From positions 62,001 through 126,000 of the forward strand of contig JAHDWK010000012.1 of the NCBI GenBank assembly GCA_023382655.1: 64,000 nt of DNA, read 5' to 3'. Under the pieces are notes generated by a model. The model saw only the letters and a list, made by a program, of their open reading frames with translations, was not told the origin of the DNA and did not search any database. The DNA is from Anaerolineae bacterium (GTDB lineage: Bacteria > Chloroflexota > Anaerolineae > Promineifilales > Promineifilaceae). The position numbers and the translations under genes were made by a program. Position 1 is the first letter of the stretch. Each line of letters opens with the position of its first letter. This document shows positions 1-8,631 of this stretch, piece after piece.

Positions 1-1
1 C

Positions 2-109
2 CCGGTGGTGCGCCACGCTGAAGACCTACTGCCTGACCATGTGCAGGTGACGGATGAGGGGGAAGGGGTGACGGCCGTAGGCGAGGCGAGTGAGGCGACG
101 GCCGTGTGA
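2..109 (+). CDS. C-terminal end of an unidentified protein (partial)
   Basis: The window opens inside an open frame that ends at a TGA at 107-109. Only 35 residues are visible and the product cannot be named. The last residues, VTAVGEASEATAV, are encoded by a 38-bp stretch with an ACGGCCGT octamer at each end. Nearly the same stretch, in the same reading frame up to a stop codon, closes two broken genes at 19647-19688 and 20750-20797. This copy may therefore be the intact source of that tail, perhaps the C-terminus of a restriction-modification or related large protein, but that is inference. It converges with the minus-strand gene ending at 131. Confidence 0.5.
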   Translation, partial: PVVRHAEDLLPDHVQVTDEGEGVTAVGEASEATAV

Positions 110-130
110 TGCCGAAGTTTTTGGCACGGG

Positions 131-1645
131 TTACACTTTGTATAAAGTGTCCAGGTAGCGTTTGAGCAGTTCACCGACCACGCCGCGTAGGGGAAGGGTA
201 GCAGCCAGGCCGTACACAGGGGCCATCCCACCTTCGGCCTGTGGCTGGGATTTAACGGCGTCTACGGCCGTCTGCAAATCCGTCAGAAACCGCTCGGCCA
301 CACCTGGTTGCGTATGGCGCAGGGTCACACATAGATGAATACAGGGGGGATGGTGTAACCCATTCAAGCTCCACTGCTGCCGGGTCATGTGATCCAGCAC
401 GCGGTAAATGTCCAACTCGTCTGACGTAAAGGCATGGACAAAGAGGGAATGCCCCAACAGCCGTAGCTCTGGCATGGCCGCAATTCCTTCGCGAATGGTG
501 ACGGCCGTTTCCAGGACCCGCCGGGTCGCCTCCAGATACCCTTCCTCTCCTAAAGAAACCATCGCGGCCCAACAAGCCGCACTCAGCGCCCCCGGCCTAC
601 TCCCGGCGAACGTTGGTGAAAAGTAAAGACCGCCAGGCCAATCGGTGGCCGTAAAGTATTGATACCGGCGCAGTTCAGCGCCACGATACAACACGACAGA
701 AGTGCCTTTGGCGGCGTAACCATATTTGTGCGTATCAGCCGACATAGAGGTGACGCCTGGCAGACGAAAATCAAAAGGGGGTACCGCATAGCCCAATTTC
801 TTGGCCCAGGGTAGCACAAAGCCACCCAGGCAGGCGTCCGTATGAAAGCCGACGCCATACTTCAAGGCCAGGGTGGACATCTCTTCAATGGGATCAATCG
901 CCCCATGCGGAAAGGAAGGGGCAGAGCCAACGATGACAATGCTGTTCCTGGTGATGGCCTCGCGCACGGCCGTCCAGTCAGCGCGGTAATTATGGTCTAC
1001 GGGAATGCGCACCAGCTTGATGTTGAAGTATTGTGCGGCCTTGTCGAAGGCGGCATGGGCCGTCACCGGTACAATCATTTCTGGCCGGGTGATGCCTTTT
1101 TTGTCCCTGGCCCAATCCCGGTACGTTTTCATCGCCAGCAAGATGCTTTCTGTGCCCCCGGAAGAGACGGTGCCACAAATTTCTTCGTCAACCCCGTGGC
1201 CGGGCCGCGTCTGGCCTGCGCCTAACATGTGCGCCGTCATGGCTACAATCTCGGCCTCAAACTTAGCCAGACTGGGCCACAGGTCGGCATGCAGCGGATT
1301 GCTCTGCGAATGGAGCGCATAAACCTGATTGAGGAAATGGATATGTTCATCCTGACCATGATAAACCGCGCCAGAGACAAAACCGTCACGCCAGCGGGCT
1401 TCTTCTAGCTTTTTGAGCGCCTGTATTTCGCTTAAGATGTCGTCATGGGATCGGCCGTCTACCGGCAACCGATCATAAGTGGCGAATGTATCCCGGTATG
1501 GTTTCAAGGTGGGTTCCAGGTCAGCCATCAACGTCTCATACTGGGTTTCGATACGCCGATTGACTGCGGGAATCTTCTTCAATGTTGGCTCCAGTCGGGC
1601 CAGCAGGCGATTTTGCCCTGTGCGTAAAAATTTTCTCCACTTCAT
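131..1645 (-). CDS. PLP-dependent decarboxylase/lyase of the sphingosine-1-phosphate lyase-like group
   Basis: A 504-residue fold-type I PLP enzyme. The [11 protein letters not shown] block near residues 161-171 is the phosphate-binding motif of group II decarboxylases and S1P lyases. HTDACLGGF contains the Asp that contacts the PLP ring nitrogen, and SADTHKYG carries the Schiff-base lysine. Length and motif spacing fit bacterial S1P-lyase-like proteins better than glutamate decarboxylase. The substrate cannot be read from sequence; a retro-aldol cleavage of a phosphorylated intermediate would suit its position next to the FGGY kinase, but that is inference. It is the last gene of the minus-strand sugar operon and starts 2 nt after the kinase stop codon, so the two are almost certainly co-transcribed and probably translationally coupled. 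Confidence 0.8.
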   Translation of the reverse strand: MKWRKFLRTGQNRLLARLEPTLKKIPAVNRRIETQYETLMADLEPTLKPYRDTFATYDRLPVDGRSHDDILSEIQALKKLEEARWRDGFVSGAVYHGQDEHIHFLNQVYALHSQSNPLHADLWPSLAKFEAEIVAMTAHMLGAGQTRPGHGVDEEICGTVSSGGTESILLAMKTYRDWARDKKGITRPEMIVPVTAHAAFDKAAQYFNIKLVRIPVDHNYRADWTAVREAITRNSIVIVGSAPSFPHGAIDPIEEMSTLALKYGVGFHTDACLGGFVLPWAKKLGYAVPPFDFRLPGVTSMSADTHKYGYAAKGTSVVLYRGAELRRYQYFTATDWPGGLYFSPTFAGSRPGALSAACWAAMVSLGEEGYLEATRRVLETAVTIREGIAAMPELRLLGHSLFVHAFTSDELDIYRVLDHMTRQQWSLNGLHHPPCIHLCVTLRHTQPGVAERFLTDLQTAVDAVKSQPQAEGGMAPVYGLAATLPLRGVVGELLKRYLDTLYKV

Positions 1646-1647
1646 TT

Positions 1648-3225
1648 TCAGCCTCGGTTTAATCGTGCATACAGTTTCTTGTTTTGTTGGTAGATGGTTT
1701 CAAACGCGGCAAACAGTTCATCATAAATCTGGCGATGAGCTGGATTCGGTTCATAGACGTGGGCAATGGGCATCTGGTTGTTGATGGCAGCAAAGGTGGT
1801 GTAGCCCAGAGCAACGGCCGTTAACAAACCCACACCGCGCACATTGGCTTCAATTGGCGCCTGCACCTGTTTAATGGTGCGGTTCAGCACATCGGCGTGA
1901 ATCTGGCACCAGACGGCCGAATTGGCGCCGCCGCCGATCATGTGGATGTCGTTTAACGGCCGTTTGGCAAACTTCTCCACGTAGCGCAGCAGCCAGCGTG
2001 AATTATAAGCCACCCCCTCAAAGACAGCCCGAATCAGGTGGGCGCGGGTGGTGCGTAATGACAAATTGTAGAAACCACCCCGCAACAGATGATCTTCCAC
2101 CGGGGTGCGTTCACCATGCAGCCAGGGTGTGAAAATCACCTTGTCACTGCCCGCCGGGATTTGCGCCACCATCTGATCAAACACGGCGTACATATTGGCA
2201 ACCTGAGGGTCACAGGCCAGGGCATCATCGGCGTTCAGAATGCTATCACGCAAATAGGCCAGGCAGGCCCCGGCCGTTTCTTGCTCATTGGCGATGAAAT
2301 ATTTCCCTGGAATGGCAGATGGCAGGGAAGCCATGTTGTGAAACAGATCGGTTTTTTTGAAGGGCACATGGCAGGTCAGCCAGGAAGAGGTGCCAATGTA
2401 AAGGTGGGGTTCGTAGTCCCGCACCGCGCCAGAGCCGATGGCGGCTGATTGAATATCCGGCGTGCCCATGATCACCGGGACATGGGGCGGCAGCCTCAAC
2501 GCCTGGGCCGCCTCCGGTTGCAGTGGGCCACAAATATCCACTGCCTGTTTCAGTTCCGGCAATTTCTCGCGGTCAATGGTGGCGTACCGGATCAGGGTGT
2601 CGTCGTAGCGAATATGATCAATATCCCGGTTATCGGTCAGCCAGTGCAGGGTGATAGTGTCAGGCGAAGAGGCAAATAAACCGGTCAGCCGCAGATTGAG
2701 ATAATCTTTGGGTTCCAGGAATTTGTGGGTTTGCCGGTATATCTCCGGGTATTGGTGTTTGATGAACAGAATGTGGGCGATGGAATCTTTGCCGGAACGG
2801 ACGGGTATGCCGCCGGTGAGCCGCAGCCAGGTAAACAGACGGCGCAGGCCATAGCCTTCAATTTTGAGCAGTCCGTTGGTTATGGCCTGTACATAGGGCG
2901 CGCCACGTGAGTCCATCCAGATGATGGCGTTCATCAGGTGACGGCCGTGCCGATCCACCGCCACCGTGCCCGACCATTGGCTGGTACAGCCGATCCCCTT
3001 AATGCGCGCGACTGCCTCTGGATGTCTGGCTAAAAGCTGCCGGGTGGTCGTTTGTACGGCCGTCCACCATTCGTCCGGGTCCTGTTCAGCTCCACCACCG
3101 GGCAGAATATGTGTCGCCGTATAGCCGATTTCGCAATCCAAAACATTGCCCCGAGGTGTAACCAGGGCCACCTTTGGCCCGGAAGTCCCCAGGTCAATGG
3201 CCAATATCAGCTCTTCCTCTGCCAC
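1648..3225 (-). CDS. FGGY-family carbohydrate kinase (xylulokinase-like)
   Basis: A 525-residue ATP-dependent sugar kinase with the two-domain actin-like fold. The N-terminal [13 protein letters not shown] is the phosphate-1 motif, and the C-terminal [19 protein letters not shown] matches the adenosine-binding region of FGGY kinases. Length fits XylB/FucK/LyxK relatives. The start is GTG preceded by AGGAAG. It sits downstream of the L-fucose-type catabolic genes, separated from the aldo/keto reductase by 142 bp that contain a possible minus-strand -10 (TATAAT at 3338-3343), so it may have its own promoter. The substrate is unknown: a ketose or a related polyol. It is tightly coupled to the S1P-lyase-like gene that follows. 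Confidence 0.85.
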   Translation of the reverse strand: MAEEELILAIDLGTSGPKVALVTPRGNVLDCEIGYTATHILPGGGAEQDPDEWWTAVQTTTRQLLARHPEAVARIKGIGCTSQWSGTVAVDRHGRHLMNAIIWMDSRGAPYVQAITNGLLKIEGYGLRRLFTWLRLTGGIPVRSGKDSIAHILFIKHQYPEIYRQTHKFLEPKDYLNLRLTGLFASSPDTITLHWLTDNRDIDHIRYDDTLIRYATIDREKLPELKQAVDICGPLQPEAAQALRLPPHVPVIMGTPDIQSAAIGSGAVRDYEPHLYIGTSSWLTCHVPFKKTDLFHNMASLPSAIPGKYFIANEQETAGACLAYLRDSILNADDALACDPQVANMYAVFDQMVAQIPAGSDKVIFTPWLHGERTPVEDHLLRGGFYNLSLRTTRAHLIRAVFEGVAYNSRWLLRYVEKFAKRPLNDIHMIGGGANSAVWCQIHADVLNRTIKQVQAPIEANVRGVGLLTAVALGYTTFAAINNQMPIAHVYEPNPAHRQIYDELFAAFETIYQQNKKLYARLNRG

Positions 3226-3367
3226 TTCCTACTCCTGGACGCCGATTCCTTCAATAAATCCTTGATTATTTCCTGTTTGCATGTGGATGGGGACCCGATT
3301 TATCCATCATTTCTGATAGCATCACCTGATGGAACGAATTATAGGGTCATGCTGCATAATGAGGCTA

Positions 3368-4321
3368 CTACGAATCTGTTACCGCCCCTGGCTCAAAATG
3401 TTCCGTCCGCCCAGAAGGCCAGGTGGCGTTGGCAACGGGTTCTAAAATAGCCAGGACGGCCGTTACTAAGGCAGCATCCGGTTTTTGCTCAAGGAGCAAC
3501 AGGCTTTGCTGAAGTTCGGCCTCGGTGCGCGTGCCAAGCAGGGTGACATCCACCTGTGGGTTTTGCAGCGCAAATTGGATCGCCAGTTGGGCAATCGGCG
3601 TACCTTGCTGGTGGCAATAAGCGGCCGCTTTCGCTGCCAGGGTCTTGACGCGCGCCGAAGCTGGATGCCAGGGCTGCGGCCCTTGGTCGGTGAGCAACCC
3701 CATGTTGGTAACAGAAGCATTGACTAACCCCATGCCTTTCGCTTTGACGGCCGGCGCCAGGAGATCATTCAAGGTTTGATTGAGCAGGTTGTAATGGCTG
3801 TAAGACAAGGTTACGTCTAACGATTGCGTCTCCACCATTTCGCGCAGTAGCGGCAAGGGGAAGCCGGTCACGCCAATAAAGCGTACTTTACCGTCGGCTT
3901 TGAGCTTGTGCAGCGCCGGGATGGCCTCGTTGACCACCTGGACCATGTCGCCAAATTCAATGTCGTGCAACTGGTAAACATCAATCCACTCCGTTTGCAG
4001 CCGTTTCAGGCTGGCTTCACACATGCGCAGAATTCCCTGGTAGGAAAAGTCAAACTCAGCCCGGTCAATCCGGCCACCCTTCGTCGCCAGCACAATTTGA
4101 TGGCGGCGGCTGGCCAGTGCTTTGCCCAGGCGCGTTTCGGATAGGGTACGGCCGTAATAAGGCGAGGTATCAAAAAAAGTAATGCCGTTGTCTACGGCCG
4201 TCTGCACGGCCCGAATCGCCTCCCGGTCATCAATGTCGCCGTATTGATTCCCCAGGGGCGCGCAGCCAAAACCCAGTTTGGAGACGGTGAGGCCGGTTTT
4301 GCCAAGTGGTTGGTAGAGCAT
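3368..4321 (-). CDS. Aldo/keto reductase, probable L-fucose (6-deoxy-sugar) dehydrogenase
   Basis: A 317-residue AKR-superfamily NAD(P)H oxidoreductase. It opens with YQPLGKTGLTVSKLGFG, has DTSPYYGRTLSE with the catalytic Asp and Tyr, then LATKGG with the catalytic Lys and LHDIE with the His. I chose the ATG at 4321 because the family N-terminus begins there; the open frame continues upstream but only reads through the lactonase gene in another frame. AKRs of this subgroup include bacterial L-fucose and D-threo-aldose 1-dehydrogenases, which turn the sugar into its lactone. Its neighbours are a lactonase and an L-fuconate dehydratase-like enzyme, which supports that role. Substrate and cofactor preference remain inferred. 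Confidence 0.8.
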   Translation of the reverse strand: MLYQPLGKTGLTVSKLGFGCAPLGNQYGDIDDREAIRAVQTAVDNGITFFDTSPYYGRTLSETRLGKALASRRHQIVLATKGGRIDRAEFDFSYQGILRMCEASLKRLQTEWIDVYQLHDIEFGDMVQVVNEAIPALHKLKADGKVRFIGVTGFPLPLLREMVETQSLDVTLSYSHYNLLNQTLNDLLAPAVKAKGMGLVNASVTNMGLLTDQGPQPWHPASARVKTLAAKAAAYCHQQGTPIAQLAIQFALQNPQVDVTLLGTRTEAELQQSLLLLEQKPDAALVTAVLAILEPVANATWPSGRTEHFEPGAVTDS

Positions 4322-4331
4322 AATCGTGATG

Positions 4332-4377
4332 CGTGCTACGTGATGCGTGATCAGAATCTCACGCATCACGTAGCACG
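4332..4377. repeat. 19-bp perfect inverted repeat between two operon genes
   Basis: Arms 4332-4350 and 4359-4377 are perfect reverse complements around an 8-nt loop. The arms contain CGTGCTACGTGATGCG. The hairpin fills the whole gap between the lactonase stop and the aldo/keto reductase start. It has no U-run, so it more likely shapes mRNA stability or is a REP-type element than a terminator. Confidence 0.8.
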
Positions 4378-5223
4378 TTAAAGCCGGTAAAAAGTCCTGG
4401 CGTTTCCGTAAAAGATACGATCCGTTTCGGCTTCGTTCAAGTGGCTGAGGGCGGCCACGGCCGTCCTTACCCACTGCGCGTAATCGGTTGCCAGTTCGCA
4501 AACGGGCCAGTCGCCGCCAAACATCAACCGCTCGGGGCCAAAGACAGTCAGGGCGTGTTCCATATAGGGTTGTAAATCGGCCGGCGTCCAGTTCTGCCAA
4601 TCCGCTTCTGTCACCAGACCGGATAATTTGCAGGAGACGTTGTGACATGCGGCTAACTGGGTCAGTTGCGTCGCCCAGGGTTCCATCAGGTGCGCTTTGA
4701 TGTCTGGTTTGCCCAGGTGATCCAGGACAAAGCGCACCTGGGGGCATTGTTTGACCAGGGCAATCGTCGCCTCTAGTTGATGGTGACGGATGCAGAGGTC
4801 GAAGGACAGGTCAAAATCAGCCAATAGTTGTACGCCGCGCACAAAATCGGGTTCGGCAGCAAAAGCGGCCGGTTCATCCTGAAGCAGACGCCGCACGCCT
4901 TTGACCAGGGGATATTGGCGCAGTTGGGTCAGGTAAGCTGCGGCCCCCTCGCCCTGCTCCAGCGGGGCAAAGGCGACAATACCCTGAATACGCGGTTCCG
5001 CCTGCGCCAGTTCGGAGACCCAGGTGACTTCGCGCAGGCCATCGGCCGCCACACAATCTGCCTGAACGAAGACCAGACCAACAAGTGGCAGCCCCTCGGC
5101 CGCCCGCGCCAGGTCAGCCGGTTCATACGGCCGATTGATCGCCGGCACACTTGCCAGCCACTCATAACGCAGGCGGGCTGGTTGCCAGAAATGAATGTGG
5201 CTATCTAAAAGTCGTTCTATCAT
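4378..5223 (-). CDS. Amidohydrolase-2 family lactonase, probable L-fuconolactonase
   Basis: A 281-residue TIM-barrel hydrolase. It starts with DSHIHFWQPARLRYEWL, the HxH metal motif and WxP..RY.WL pattern of L-fuconolactone, rhamnono-lactone and 2-pyrone-4,6-dicarboxylate hydrolases. VLDHLGKPDI and the late MFGGDWPVCE (catalytic Asp) complete the signature. I took the ATG at 5223, where family homology begins; an upstream in-frame ATG lies in an intergenic repeat. It would open the lactone produced by the aldo/keto reductase to L-fuconate, which the dehydratase encoded upstream then uses. The L-fuconolactonase assignment comes from this gene context; other aldonolactones are possible. Confidence 0.8.
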   Translation of the reverse strand: MIERLLDSHIHFWQPARLRYEWLASVPAINRPYEPADLARAAEGLPLVGLVFVQADCVAADGLREVTWVSELAQAEPRIQGIVAFAPLEQGEGAAAYLTQLRQYPLVKGVRRLLQDEPAAFAAEPDFVRGVQLLADFDLSFDLCIRHHQLEATIALVKQCPQVRFVLDHLGKPDIKAHLMEPWATQLTQLAACHNVSCKLSGLVTEADWQNWTPADLQPYMEHALTVFGPERLMFGGDWPVCELATDYAQWVRTAVAALSHLNEAETDRIFYGNARTFYRL

Positions 5224-5288
5224 AAGATTGCATTTTATGGGTGATTGGGAGACTGAGAGATTAAGCGATTGGCTTTGCCAGCAATCTC

Positions 5289-5453
5289 TCAATCTCCTAA
5301 TCTCCCCATCTCGGCAACTGGGGTGACCCCTTTCTTGAGAATGATGTTGGCATATTTGCGGGCATCGGCCAACACAATTTCGTCACCATGACCCATCCGG
5401 TAGAGGGTGGCCAGTAGTTCCGGACTGAAGAGGGGGGAGATGCCTATTAACAT
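5289..5453 (-). pseudogene. fucU: FucU/RbsD-type sugar mutarotase with a large internal deletion
   Basis: A 54-residue frame starts 8 nt after the dehydratase stop. Residues 1-31 (MLIGISPLFSPELL and MGHGDEIVLADA) match the N-terminus of FucU/RbsD mutarotases, including the catalytic-His region. Residues 34-42 (YANIILKKG) match the usual C-terminus of the same family. The ~90 residues normally between these ends are absent, and the frame then runs into intergenic repeat before stopping. The join is in frame, but a pyranase this short cannot form the active site. A mutarotase is the expected first step of an L-fucose operon, so this remnant supports the pathway call for its neighbours. A sequencing or assembly collapse is possible but less likely. 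Confidence 0.75.
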
Positions 5454-5461
5454 GGAGGGCC

Positions 5462-6760
5462 TTAACGCCAGGCGGGGCCGTCAGGAAATTCATAGTGAGC
5501 CAGGCTTTCCGGGTGCATGGTGATGCTGTAGCCGGGGGCAGTGGGTGGCAGGTAACGGCCGTTCCTGATCACCACCGGGTCTACAAAATGTTCGTGCAGA
5601 TGGTCTACATACTCGACGATGCGATCTGCGAGCGAGGCGCTGATGCAAATATAGTCAATCATGGCCAGGTGTTGGACATATTCACACAGACCAACGCCAC
5701 CGGCATGGGGACAGACCGGGATGCCAAACTTAGCTGCCATCAGCATGACGGCCAAAACCTCGTTGACGCCCCCTAAACGGCAGCTATCAATCTGGCAAAA
5801 GCGAATAGCCTCCGCCTGCAACAACTGCTTAAAAAGAACGCGGTTCTGGCAATGTTCACCGGTGGCCACGCCAATGGGGGCTACGGCACGGGCAATGCGG
5901 GCGTGGCCTAATACGTCATCCGGGCTGGTTGGTTCCTCGATCCACCAGGGATTAAAGGCGGCCAGGTGACTCATCCATTCAATCGCCTGGTCTACCTCCC
6001 AGACCTGGTTGGCATCCATCATCAACTTACGCGCGTCGCCGATTTCGCGGCGAATCAGGTGAGCGCGGCGCACGTCATCAGCCAGGTCCCGGCCGACCTT
6101 GATTTTGAAATGGTTCCAGCCCTCGGCCACGCCCTCGCGGCACAGGGCGACAATTTTTTCGTCGGCATAACCAAGCCAGCCAGCCGAGGTGGTATACGCC
6201 GGGTAGCCTTCAGCTTCCAGGTAAGCGACACGCTCGGCTTTGCTCGCTTCGTTGGCCTGCAACATGGCCAGAGCTTCGGCCGGGGTAATGGCGTCGCTGA
6301 TATAGCGGAAATCAAGGCAGCGCACGAACTGTTCGGGAGACATATTGGCCACCAGCCGCCAGAGGGGTTTCCCTTCCGCTTTGGCATACAGGTCCCAAAC
6401 AGCATTGACAACGGCCGCCGTTGCCAGATGAATGACCCCCTTTTCCGGCCCAACCCAGCGCAACTGGCTATCACCGGTAATCATCCGCCAGAACGCCCCC
6501 ATATCGGCCGTAAACGATTCCAGCGTCTTACCGACAACCAGCGGCGCCAGTGCCTGGCAGGCAGCGACGCAAAGTTCATTGCCCCGGCCAATCGTAAAGG
6601 TCAGCCCATGCCCCTCCAGGCCGCTGTCCGTGTGTAAGACGACGTAGGCGGCCGAGTAGTCCGGGTCTGGATTCATCGCATCCGAGCCATCAAGGGCCTG
6701 GGAAGTCGGAAAGCGGATGTCGCGGGCGGTTAAGTGGGTAATGGTAATAGTCATAGTCAT
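5462..6760 (-). CDS. L-fuconate dehydratase (enolase superfamily)
   Basis: About 432 residues. It belongs to the mandelate-racemase subgroup of the enolase superfamily and very probably removes water from L-fuconate to give 2-keto-3-deoxy-L-fuconate. The N-terminal RDIRFPTS, LDGSDAMNPDPDYSAAYVV and GHGLTFTIGRGNEL blocks are hallmarks of L-fuconate dehydratase and human ENOSF1. FKIKVG carries the KxK general-base lysine, LMMDANQ and WIEEPTSPDD carry metal ligands, and ATGEHCQNR contains the His-side acid/base region. Two start codons, 6760 and 6754, are equally plausible; the frame extends a further 11 codons into a repeat. It is the most specific enzyme in the operon and anchors the L-fucose interpretation. 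Confidence 0.9.
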   Translation of the reverse strand: MTMTITITHLTARDIRFPTSQALDGSDAMNPDPDYSAAYVVLHTDSGLEGHGLTFTIGRGNELCVAACQALAPLVVGKTLESFTADMGAFWRMITGDSQLRWVGPEKGVIHLATAAVVNAVWDLYAKAEGKPLWRLVANMSPEQFVRCLDFRYISDAITPAEALAMLQANEASKAERVAYLEAEGYPAYTTSAGWLGYADEKIVALCREGVAEGWNHFKIKVGRDLADDVRRAHLIRREIGDARKLMMDANQVWEVDQAIEWMSHLAAFNPWWIEEPTSPDDVLGHARIARAVAPIGVATGEHCQNRVLFKQLLQAEAIRFCQIDSCRLGGVNEVLAVMLMAAKFGIPVCPHAGGVGLCEYVQHLAMIDYICISASLADRIVEYVDHLHEHFVDPVVIRNGRYLPPTAPGYSITMHPESLAHYEFPDGPAWR

Positions 6761-6823
6761 TTGGAGAGATTGGGAGATTATGAGATTACCCAATCTCTTA
6801 ATCTCCCAATCTCCTAATCTCTA
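6761..6823. repeat. GATTGGGAGATT-type intergenic repeat
   Basis: The gap between the FAH-family gene and the dehydratase is made of iterated GAGATTGGGAGATTATGAG and its reverse complement, so it can fold on itself. The same units occur at about 5237-5310, and a short relative is present at 35083-35130. The repeat supplies the stop codon of the FAH-family gene and the optional N-terminal extension of the dehydratase frame. Confidence 0.7.
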
Positions 6824-7641
6824 ATTATTCTACATCTGTTTTCCAACCGGCCGATCCTTTCAATCTCTACCACAATGATATCGCCGTCCTGCATGTAGAC
6901 TCTGGGGTCACGACCAAGGCCAACGCCGTGCGGCGTGCCGGTGAGGATAAGGTCGCCGGGTTCGAGGGTGAAGGCTTGTGAACAAAAGGCGATCAAGTTG
7001 GCGACGGAGAAGATCATTTCGCTGGTATGGCTATCTTGCATCACCTGGCCGTTGAGCAGGCTGCGAATCGCTAACGCCTGGGGATCAGGAATCTCGTCGG
7101 CCGTCACCAACACAGGGCCGAGCGGGCAAAAGGTATCCAGGCTCTTGCCGCGCACCCATTGGCCGTCGCCCATCTGAATGTCACGCGCACTCACGTCGTT
7201 GGCGGCCGCGTAACCGGCCACATACGTCAGGGCATCGGCTTCACTCACCTGGCGGCAGCGATGGCCGATGATGACGGCCAGTTCAGCTTCAAAGTCTACC
7301 TCGTTGGTGAGGCTGGCAGACCAGATGATGTCGCTGCCGGGATGGGTGATGGCCGTGGTGAACTTGGCAAAGAGTAACGGCCGTTCGGGGACGGGGGTAT
7401 TGGTTTCGCGGCAGTGATCGCGGTAGTTGAGTCCAACACAAACGATTTTACCGGGGTGGCCGGTGGGAGCCAGGAGCGTGACTTCGGCCAGCGGGATTGA
7501 GCCGCTGTTTGCCGCCAGAGGCTTTCCTGCCAATACATCTTGCCAGCTATGGTCAGTCGGCCGGATGTTCTCGCCGTCGAGAAGGCCAAAAGCAGACTGC
7601 CCCTTTCGGTAGCCGGGCTGGCTAAATCGAACCCACTTCAT
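6814..7641 (-). CDS. FAH-family hydrolase, probable 2,4-diketo-3-deoxy-L-fuconate hydrolase
   Basis: A 275-residue fumarylacetoacetate-hydrolase-fold enzyme. Typical blocks are KIVCVGLNYRDHC, the divalent-metal ligands in VDFEAELAVIIG, NDVSARDIQ, RGKSLDTFCPLGP and the closing LILTGTPHGVG. FAH-family members cleave C-C bonds of acylpyruvates. In the oxidative L-fucose route one such enzyme splits 2,4-diketo-3-deoxy-L-fuconate into pyruvate and lactate, and this gene sits directly upstream (in transcription order) of the fuconate dehydratase. Its ATG overlaps the stop codon of the SDR gene by 4 nt (ATGA), which indicates coupled translation. The diketo-acid substrate is inferred from context. 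Confidence 0.8.
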   Translation of the reverse strand: MKWVRFSQPGYRKGQSAFGLLDGENIRPTDHSWQDVLAGKPLAANSGSIPLAEVTLLAPTGHPGKIVCVGLNYRDHCRETNTPVPERPLLFAKFTTAITHPGSDIIWSASLTNEVDFEAELAVIIGHRCRQVSEADALTYVAGYAAANDVSARDIQMGDGQWVRGKSLDTFCPLGPVLVTADEIPDPQALAIRSLLNGQVMQDSHTSEMIFSVANLIAFCSQAFTLEPGDLILTGTPHGVGLGRDPRVYMQDGDIIVVEIERIGRLENRCRIIRD

Positions 7642-8618
7642 GCGTTGACTCCCTCCTTTGCCAGACGGCCGTCCGCCAGAGCGTACCGAAAATGGGCAAT
7701 CGTCTGGGCTACGCCCTCGGCCAGAGGGGTATTGACAATATCATCACCGAAGAGAGCGCGCAGGGGAGCATCTTCCGTACCTTCGGGCAGGGCCAGGGGG
7801 TGCTCCTCATAGCTGATCCGGCCGCGGGCACCGGGTTCGGCCGCTTCAATGGCGGCGACTACGTCAGCGATGTGGGCGACGGCCCCTTTGAGATTAAATA
7901 CTTCAGCTCCCTCGAAAGAGGTGTGTGCCGCCTGGATGAAAATTTTAGCCACGTCGTCGGCGTATTGAAAGCCATTCCGGCCGCCAAAGGGGATGTGATA
8001 ACTTTCACCCCTGGCGGCGGCCAGCATGGCCTGGGTGGGAGCGGAAGTCATCCCCTGGTCACGGCCAGGGCCGTAGATGGTGTACGGCCGTAAGCCAATG
8101 CTGGCAATGCCTTCATCCTGCCAGTAGATGCGGGCTGAGCCTTCATTGGCCTGCTTGTAGATGCCATAATGGTTGTGGGGGTGCAACGGGGCGTTGGGCG
8201 GCAGGAGGCGGGTATTGTATTCTTCTGCACGGCCGTAAACAGCCACACTGCTGGCATAAACAACCTGGCCAATACCAGCCTTTTTGGCGGCCTCAAAGAC
8301 GTTGACCGTGCCAACCACGTTGACGGCCGCTCCCCATGGTGGATTCGCCCGGCAAAAAGGGACTTGCAGCGCCGCCAGGTGAATGATATGGGTGGCCCCA
8401 GAATCGGCGATGGCCTGAGAGACAACGGCCGTGTCTGTAATGTCCCCATAGACAAAAGCTGCCAGGGCAATTTCGGCCGGGGACATGATAAGTTCCAGCC
8501 GGCGGCGGTCGTTGCTCAGGTCAAAGACGGTCACCGGCACGCCATCCTGCACCAGGTTACGAATAACCCAGGCCCCAATGCAGCCCATACCACCGGTAAT
8601 AAAAAAATGCTCTGGCAT
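7638..8618 (-). CDS. Extended SDR, NAD(P)-dependent sugar dehydrogenase/epimerase
   Basis: A 326-residue extended short-chain dehydrogenase. TGGMGCIGAWV is the Rossmann dinucleotide motif, HLAALQVP the structural motif, YASSVAVYG supplies the Ser, and HYGIYK the YxxxK catalytic pair. It resembles UDP-glucose 4-epimerase-like enzymes and uronate dehydrogenases. In a canonical L-fucose operon a 2-keto-3-deoxy-L-fuconate 4-dehydrogenase would be expected, and this is the only NAD-linked enzyme in the right place. That activity is usually a classical ~250-residue SDR, however, so the match is positional only. It lies 13 nt after the MalG-like permease stop and overlaps the FAH-family gene. Confidence 0.75.
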   Translation of the reverse strand: MPEHFFITGGMGCIGAWVIRNLVQDGVPVTVFDLSNDRRRLELIMSPAEIALAAFVYGDITDTAVVSQAIADSGATHIIHLAALQVPFCRANPPWGAAVNVVGTVNVFEAAKKAGIGQVVYASSVAVYGRAEEYNTRLLPPNAPLHPHNHYGIYKQANEGSARIYWQDEGIASIGLRPYTIYGPGRDQGMTSAPTQAMLAAARGESYHIPFGGRNGFQYADDVAKIFIQAAHTSFEGAEVFNLKGAVAHIADVVAAIEAAEPGARGRISYEEHPLALPEGTEDAPLRALFGDDIVNTPLAEGVAQTIAHFRYALADGRLAKEGVNA

Positions 8619-8631
8619 AAGTTCTTCCTAA

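Noticed and set aside
131..3225. Kinase plus S1P-lyase-like gene as the final steps of fucose breakdown
   Set aside because: The oxidative route already ends in pyruvate and lactate with the FAH enzyme, so these two more likely serve a different substrate; co-location alone was not taken as proof.
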